A DNA stretch of 64,000 nt, from NCBI GenBank assembly GCA_038522945.1, contig JBCBJV010000001.1:124001-188000 (forward strand), in the 5' to 3' direction. Made by a program: the position numbers and the translations under genes. The DNA comes from MED-G105 sp038522945 (GTDB lineage Bacteria; Pseudomonadota; Alphaproteobacteria; Caulobacterales; Parvularculaceae). The notes beneath the pieces were generated by a model, which ran no database searches, was not told the origin of the DNA, and worked only from the letters and a program-made list of their open reading frames with translations. Shown in pieces: positions 59,635-64,000 of the stretch (position 1 is its first letter; the number at the start of each line of letters is the position of its first letter).

Positions 59635-62600
59635 TTAGCCAGTTTGCAATTCCACATTGAGCCCGAGCGAGCGCATTTCCTTCACGAGAACGTTGAAGCT
59701 CTCCGGAATACCTGCCTCGAAGCTGTCATCACCTCGGACAATGGCCTCATAGACTTTCGTCCGGCCGGCCACGTCGTCCGATTTAACGGTGAGCATTTCC
59801 TGAAGCGTGTAAGCCGCGCCATAGGCCTCCAGCGCCCAAACTTCCATTTCGCCGAAGCGCTGGCCGCCGAACTGGGCTTTACCACCCAGTGGCTGCTGGG
59901 TAACCAGCGAGTACGGACCAATCGAACGCGCGTGGATCTTGTCGTCCACCAGGTGATGAAGCTTCAGGAGGTATTTGTACCCCACCGTCACCTTTCGAGC
60001 GAACTGCTCACCGGTCCGGCCATCAAAGAGCGTGACTTGCCCCGAGCCCTCAAGCCCGGCCTTGTTGAGCATCTCAACGATTTCCGCTTCACGCGCCCCG
60101 TCAAACACCGGCGTTGCGATCGGCACGCCGCGCACCAGGTTACCGCTCAGCTCACGGATCTCTTCATTAGATCGCGGTAGCACCTGGTCTTCACCATAAA
60201 CATGCTTCAGCTGATTAACCGCCTCATCACGGCCCGCCTGGCCTGCATCCCAGGCCTCGACGACTTCACGGATTTGACCGCCAAGCCCCCGGCACGCCCA
60301 GCCAAGGTGGGTTTCAAGGATCTGGCCAACATTCATCCGCGAGGGAACTCCCAACGGATTCAGAACGATATCAACCGCGGTCCCGTCTTCGAGGAACGGC
60401 ATATCTTCCATTGGTGCAATTTTGGAGATCACACCCTTGTTGCCGTGGCGACCAGCCATCTTGTCGCCTGGCTGAAGCTTCCGCTTCACGGCGACAAAGA
60501 CCTTAACCATCTTCATAACGCCCGGCGGCAGTTCATCACCACGCTTCAGCTTGTCGACTTTGTCGTCGAAGCGCGCCTCTAGACGGTCGCGACTGTCATC
60601 GTACTGCTTTTTGAGCGCTTCGATTTCGCTTTGGGCACTCTCGTCTTCCAGACCGATTTTCCACCATTGACCGCGGGTCAATGGCTCAAGGCGCTCCTCA
60701 GAAACCGTACCCGTCTCAAATTCCTTTGGACCGGAGACGGCAGTCTTGCCCATGAGCAGGTCTTTGAGGCGACCGAAGATGTTCCGCTCTAGGATCGCCA
60801 GTTCGTCGTCGCGGTCCTTGGCAAGACGCTCGATTTCCTCGCGCTCAATCGCGATTGCACGTTCGTCTTTGTCCACACCGTGGCGGTTAAAGACGCGAAC
60901 TTCTACGACCGTCCCGCTGGCACCCGGAGGCAGACGAAGCGATGTATCGCGCACGTCAGAGGCTTTTTCGCCGAAAATCGCCCGCAAGAGCTTCTCTTCC
61001 GGCGTCATCGGGCTTTCGCCCTTCGGCGTAATCTTGCCCACCAGAATGTCGCCTGGATGGACCTCCGCGCCAATTGCGGTGATGCCAGCCTCGTCGAGGT
61101 TACGCAGGGCTTCCTCCGAAACGTTCGGAATATCCCGCGTGATCTCTTCCGGCCCCAACTTCGTGTCGCGCGCCATGACTTCGAATTCCTCGATATGGAT
61201 CGAGGTAAAGACGTCATCGCGCACAATGCGTTCACTGATCAGGATTGAATCTTCAAAGTTGTAACCGTTCCAGGGCATGAATGCGACCAGCACGTTCTTG
61301 CCAAGGGCCAACTCCCCAAGATCCGTCGACGGACCATCACAAATCGTGTCGCCTTCCCGAAGGACGTCACCGATTTTGACCAGTGGGCGCTGGTTGATAC
61401 AGGTCGATTGGTTGGAGCGCTGGAATTTGCGCAGGTTATAGATATCGACACCCGGCTTGGTTGGATCGGTTTCTTCTGTCGCGCGGATAACGATCCGCTG
61501 GGCGTCTACCTGTTCCACGATGCCAGGACGGCGCGCCGCAACAGCAGCACCGGAGTCCCGCGCCACAATGGATTCCATCCCGGTACCAACGAACGGTGCT
61601 TCAGCCTGGAGGAGCGGCACCGCCTGGCGCTGCATGTTCGAGCCCATGAGCGCGCGGTTAGCATCGTCGTTCTCAAGGAACGGGATCAGCGCGGCGGCAA
61701 CCGAAACTAACTGCTTCGGCGAAACATCAATGTAACCTACGTCTTCTCGGGGGACGAGCATCGCATCCCCTCCAACCCGGCAATTGACGAATTCATTCGC
61801 GAGCGACCCGTCTTCGGTCACGTCCGCATTTGCCTGAGCAATCGCGAAACGTTGCTCTTCCATAGCCGAAAGATAGACAACTTCGTCGGTCACCTTGCCG
61901 TCACGTACACGGCGATAAGGGCTTTCGATAAAGCCGTATTTGTTGACCTGCGCATGGGTCGCCAATGAGTTGATCAGACCAATGTTTGGCCCTTCCGGCG
62001 TCTCGATCGGGCAGATCCGGCCATAGTGAGTTGGGTGAACGTCGCGGACTTCGAAGCCTGCACGTTCGCGGGTCAGACCGCCCGGCCCAAGCGCGGACAT
62101 ACGGCGCTTGTGGGTGATTTCCGACAGCGGGTTCGTCTGGTCCATGAATTGCGACAGCTGCGATGAGCCGAAGAATTCACGAACGGCAGCGGCCACTGGC
62201 TTGGCGTTGATGAGATCGTGCGGCATTAGCGTTTCGAGTTCCGCTGACGACATCCGCTCTTTGATGGCGCGTTCCATGCGCAAGAGGCCAACGCGGTATT
62301 GGTTCTCCATGAGTTCACCGACAGACCGTACACGGCGGTTGCCCAGGTTATCGATGTCGTCAATTTCGCCATTACCATCGCGCAGATTAGTCAAGGTTTT
62401 CAGGACCGACAGAATGTCTTCCTTGCGCAAGGTCCGAACCGTATCGTCGGTCTCAAAGCCGAGACGGATGTTCATCTTCACTCGGCCAACGGCTGACAGG
62501 TCATATCGCTCAGGATCAAAGAACAGCCCGTAGAACAGACCTTCCGCCGTCTCCAGCGTTGGCGGCTCGCCGGGACGCATGACGCGGTAGATATCGATCA

Positions 62601-63711
62601 GCGCCATGTCGCGGTTTTTGTTTTTGTCCGCGGCCAAAGTCGAACGCATGTAAGCGCCGATGTTTACGTGATCCACATCGATCGTATCGAAGGATTCAAT
62701 CCCGATCTCAGCGAATTGCTCCAGATGCTGTTCGGTGATCTCGTCACCAGCCTCGGCGTAAATCTCGCCAGACTCAAAATTGACGAGGTCAGACGCAAAG
62801 AAGCGACCGATCATCTCTTCATTCGTGATCAGCAGGTTCTCGCAGCCGCCTTCAGCGATCTTCTTCGCACCACGGGCGGAGATCTTCTGGCCAGCCTCAG
62901 CGACAACGTCGCCGGTGCTTGCATTGACCAGATCAACGTCTGGCTTGACGCCCTTAAAGCGGTCCGGATTGTACGGCATTGTCCAGCCGTTTTCTACTTT
63001 GGAATGCGAAACCCGCTCAAAGAATTCATCAAGAATTTGCTCCTGATCCATGCCGAGGGCATAAAGGAGTGTGGTCGCCGGCAGTTTCCGACGACGGTCG
63101 ATACGCACATTGACGATATCTTTCGCGTCAAATTCAAAGTCGAGCCACGACCCGCGGTAAGGGATAATGCGCGCAGCGAAAAGAAGCTTGCCCGATGAGT
63201 GCGTCTTGCCGCGGTCATGATCGAAGAACACGCCCGGCGATCGGTGCATCTGGCTGACGATGACGCGCTCAGTGCCGTTGATGACAAACGTGCCGTTGTC
63301 TGTCATGAGCGGCATATCGCCCATGTAGACTTCTTGCTCTTTAACGTCGCGGATCGACTTCGCGCCGGTGTCCTCATCAACTTCGAAGACCGCCAGACGG
63401 AGCGTGACCTTTAGCGGTGCCGCATAAGTCATGTCGCGCTGCTGGCACTCTTCTACGTCATATTTCGGCTCTTCGAACTCGTACGAGACATACTCGAGAA
63501 CGGCCGTTTCAGTGAAGTCGGAGATCGGAAAGACCGAACGGAAAACCGCTTCAATGCCTTCATTCAGGCGCTCAGCATGGGGCGTGTGCCGTTGAAGAAA
63601 CTGCTCATAACTGTCTTTTTGAACCTGGATCAGGTTCGGCATGGGAGCCGCATCACCGATCCGGCCGAAATTTTTACGAATGCGTTTCTTTTCAACGAAA
63701 GATTGCGCCAT
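59635..63711 (-). CDS. rpoB: DNA-directed RNA polymerase subunit beta
   Basis: 1358 residues from the ATG at 63711 (GAGGG upstream), chosen over an in-frame Met four codons earlier. Conserved blocks include SQLSQFMDQTNPLSEITHKR and RRMSALGPGGL in the rifampicin pocket, NIGLINSLA, and the late GDKMAGRHGNKGV. It forms the catalytic pincer with beta'. Confidence 0.98.
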   Translation of the reverse strand: MAQSFVEKKRIRKNFGRIGDAAPMPNLIQVQKDSYEQFLQRHTPHAERLNEGIEAVFRSVFPISDFTETAVLEYVSYEFEEPKYDVEECQQRDMTYAAPLKVTLRLAVFEVDEDTGAKSIRDVKEQEVYMGDMPLMTDNGTFVINGTERVIVSQMHRSPGVFFDHDRGKTHSSGKLLFAARIIPYRGSWLDFEFDAKDIVNVRIDRRRKLPATTLLYALGMDQEQILDEFFERVSHSKVENGWTMPYNPDRFKGVKPDVDLVNASTGDVVAEAGQKISARGAKKIAEGGCENLLITNEEMIGRFFASDLVNFESGEIYAEAGDEITEQHLEQFAEIGIESFDTIDVDHVNIGAYMRSTLAADKNKNRDMALIDIYRVMRPGEPPTLETAEGLFYGLFFDPERYDLSAVGRVKMNIRLGFETDDTVRTLRKEDILSVLKTLTNLRDGNGEIDDIDNLGNRRVRSVGELMENQYRVGLLRMERAIKERMSSAELETLMPHDLINAKPVAAAVREFFGSSQLSQFMDQTNPLSEITHKRRMSALGPGGLTRERAGFEVRDVHPTHYGRICPIETPEGPNIGLINSLATHAQVNKYGFIESPYRRVRDGKVTDEVVYLSAMEEQRFAIAQANADVTEDGSLANEFVNCRVGGDAMLVPREDVGYIDVSPKQLVSVAAALIPFLENDDANRALMGSNMQRQAVPLLQAEAPFVGTGMESIVARDSGAAVAARRPGIVEQVDAQRIVIRATEETDPTKPGVDIYNLRKFQRSNQSTCINQRPLVKIGDVLREGDTICDGPSTDLGELALGKNVLVAFMPWNGYNFEDSILISERIVRDDVFTSIHIEEFEVMARDTKLGPEEITRDIPNVSEEALRNLDEAGITAIGAEVHPGDILVGKITPKGESPMTPEEKLLRAIFGEKASDVRDTSLRLPPGASGTVVEVRVFNRHGVDKDERAIAIEREEIERLAKDRDDELAILERNIFGRLKDLLMGKTAVSGPKEFETGTVSEERLEPLTRGQWWKIGLEDESAQSEIEALKKQYDDSRDRLEARFDDKVDKLKRGDELPPGVMKMVKVFVAVKRKLQPGDKMAGRHGNKGVISKIAPMEDMPFLEDGTAVDIVLNPLGVPSRMNVGQILETHLGWACRGLGGQIREVVEAWDAGQAGRDEAVNQLKHVYGEDQVLPRSNEEIRELSGNLVRGVPIATPVFDGAREAEIVEMLNKAGLEGSGQVTLFDGRTGEQFARKVTVGYKYLLKLHHLVDDKIHARSIGPYSLVTQQPLGGKAQFGGQRFGEMEVWALEAYGAAYTLQEMLTVKSDDVAGRTKVYEAIVRGDDSFEAGIPESFNVLVKEMRSLGLNVELQTG

Positions 63712-64000
63712 CTTTTCCCTCATGTCGCGTCGCCGATTCCGTCTCTGCCGAAGCGTCGTGCTGAAGTCCCTTCAGCATGGGCACCCAAATCCGGCAGCCC
63801 TTAACGCAGACGACAAAGCACCCGGTCGATCGCCCGGCAAAAGCGATCGCGGATGATCAGCGATTAGAAAGTATGAATCTCGAATGTCCGAAGCACGTCG
63901 CCGCAAAGCCTTGCGCCGTCGATGGACGCACCACCGACGGCGAACGCTGTTAATAAGCATGGTTTACGTGATGAGCAAGGCCCCCTGACAGATTTGTCAA
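63712..64000 (-). other. Leader region of rpoB to the right window edge
   Basis: 289 bases with no gene that I can support; rplL, the usual upstream neighbour, must lie beyond the edge. A 7-bp inverted repeat (CGATCGC/GCGATCG, 63827-63849) is present and could take part in rpoBC attenuation, but no T-run follows. Confidence 0.4.

Noticed and set aside
1..64000. CRISPR arrays, insertion sequences, prophage
   Set aside because: No spaced direct repeats, transposase-like frames with terminal repeats, or phage genes were seen on either strand.

Overview
The window looks like the chromosome of a Gram-negative alphaproteobacterium. The evidence is the large ribosomal protein/RNA polymerase cluster in the usual proteobacterial order, a short prolyl-tRNA synthetase near lolC and lolD, an ATP12-type chaperone, KdsB (LPS core synthesis), LipB, and many non-ATG starts. 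A relative of the Parvularculales/Caulobacterales side is plausible, but the genus cannot be fixed from the sequence alone. No rRNA, CRISPR array, insertion sequence or prophage was seen. There is one tRNA, Leu with anticodon GAG.

Left part (1-14.9 kb), accessory: a truncated multi-membrane-segment sensor histidine kinase runs off the left edge, followed by a secreted protein ending in Cys/Trp repeats. Then comes what looks like a zinc-homeostasis island: a His-rich membrane-anchored protein and a Fur/Zur-family regulator; a DUF1826 gene cut by an in-frame TGA; and a four-gene minus-strand operon (ABC ATPase, FtsX-type permease, DUF3299, and a ZrgA/DUF2796 protein with an Asp/His tract) resembling the Vibrio Zrg zinc-uptake system. 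Further right are a HupE/UreJ-type membrane protein and a MerC-domain protein. A PhoX-type Tat-exported phosphatase and an M3-family peptidase lipoprotein sit in the middle. Three near-palindromic sites (2679-2693, 8012-8033, 13773-13787) lie where operators would be expected.

Middle part (15-33.4 kb), mixed: a large lipoprotein made of two homologous halves, lolD and lolC, then a plus-strand pair (hybrid histidine kinase and PstS-like binding protein) wedged between lolC and proS. Next come a small secreted protein, a histidine phosphatase and kdsB in one overlapping unit, tRNA-Leu, a stand-alone FliN/SpoA domain, lipB, an acidic EF-hand protein, the ATP12 chaperone, an RluC-type pseudouridine synthase, crcB, rarA and an HtrA/DegP protease.

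Right part (33.4-64 kb), core information processing, nearly all on the minus strand. Read in the direction of transcription it runs rpoB, rpoC; rpsL, rpsG, fusA, tuf; rpsJ, rplC, rplD, rplW, rplB, rpsS, rplV, rpsC, rplP, rpmC, rpsQ, rplN, rplX, rplE, rpsN, rpsH, rplF, rplR, rpsE, rpmD, rplO, secY, adk, rpsM, rpsK, rpoA, rplQ. Clear intrinsic terminators follow rpoC, tuf and rplQ, so there are at least three transcription blocks. A plus-strand sulfotransferase and a family 2 glycosyltransferase are inserted between rpoC and rpsL. Ribosomal protein L3 carries an unusual C-terminal helix-hairpin-helix-like domain, and the rpoA and rpsL leaders hold notable hairpins.
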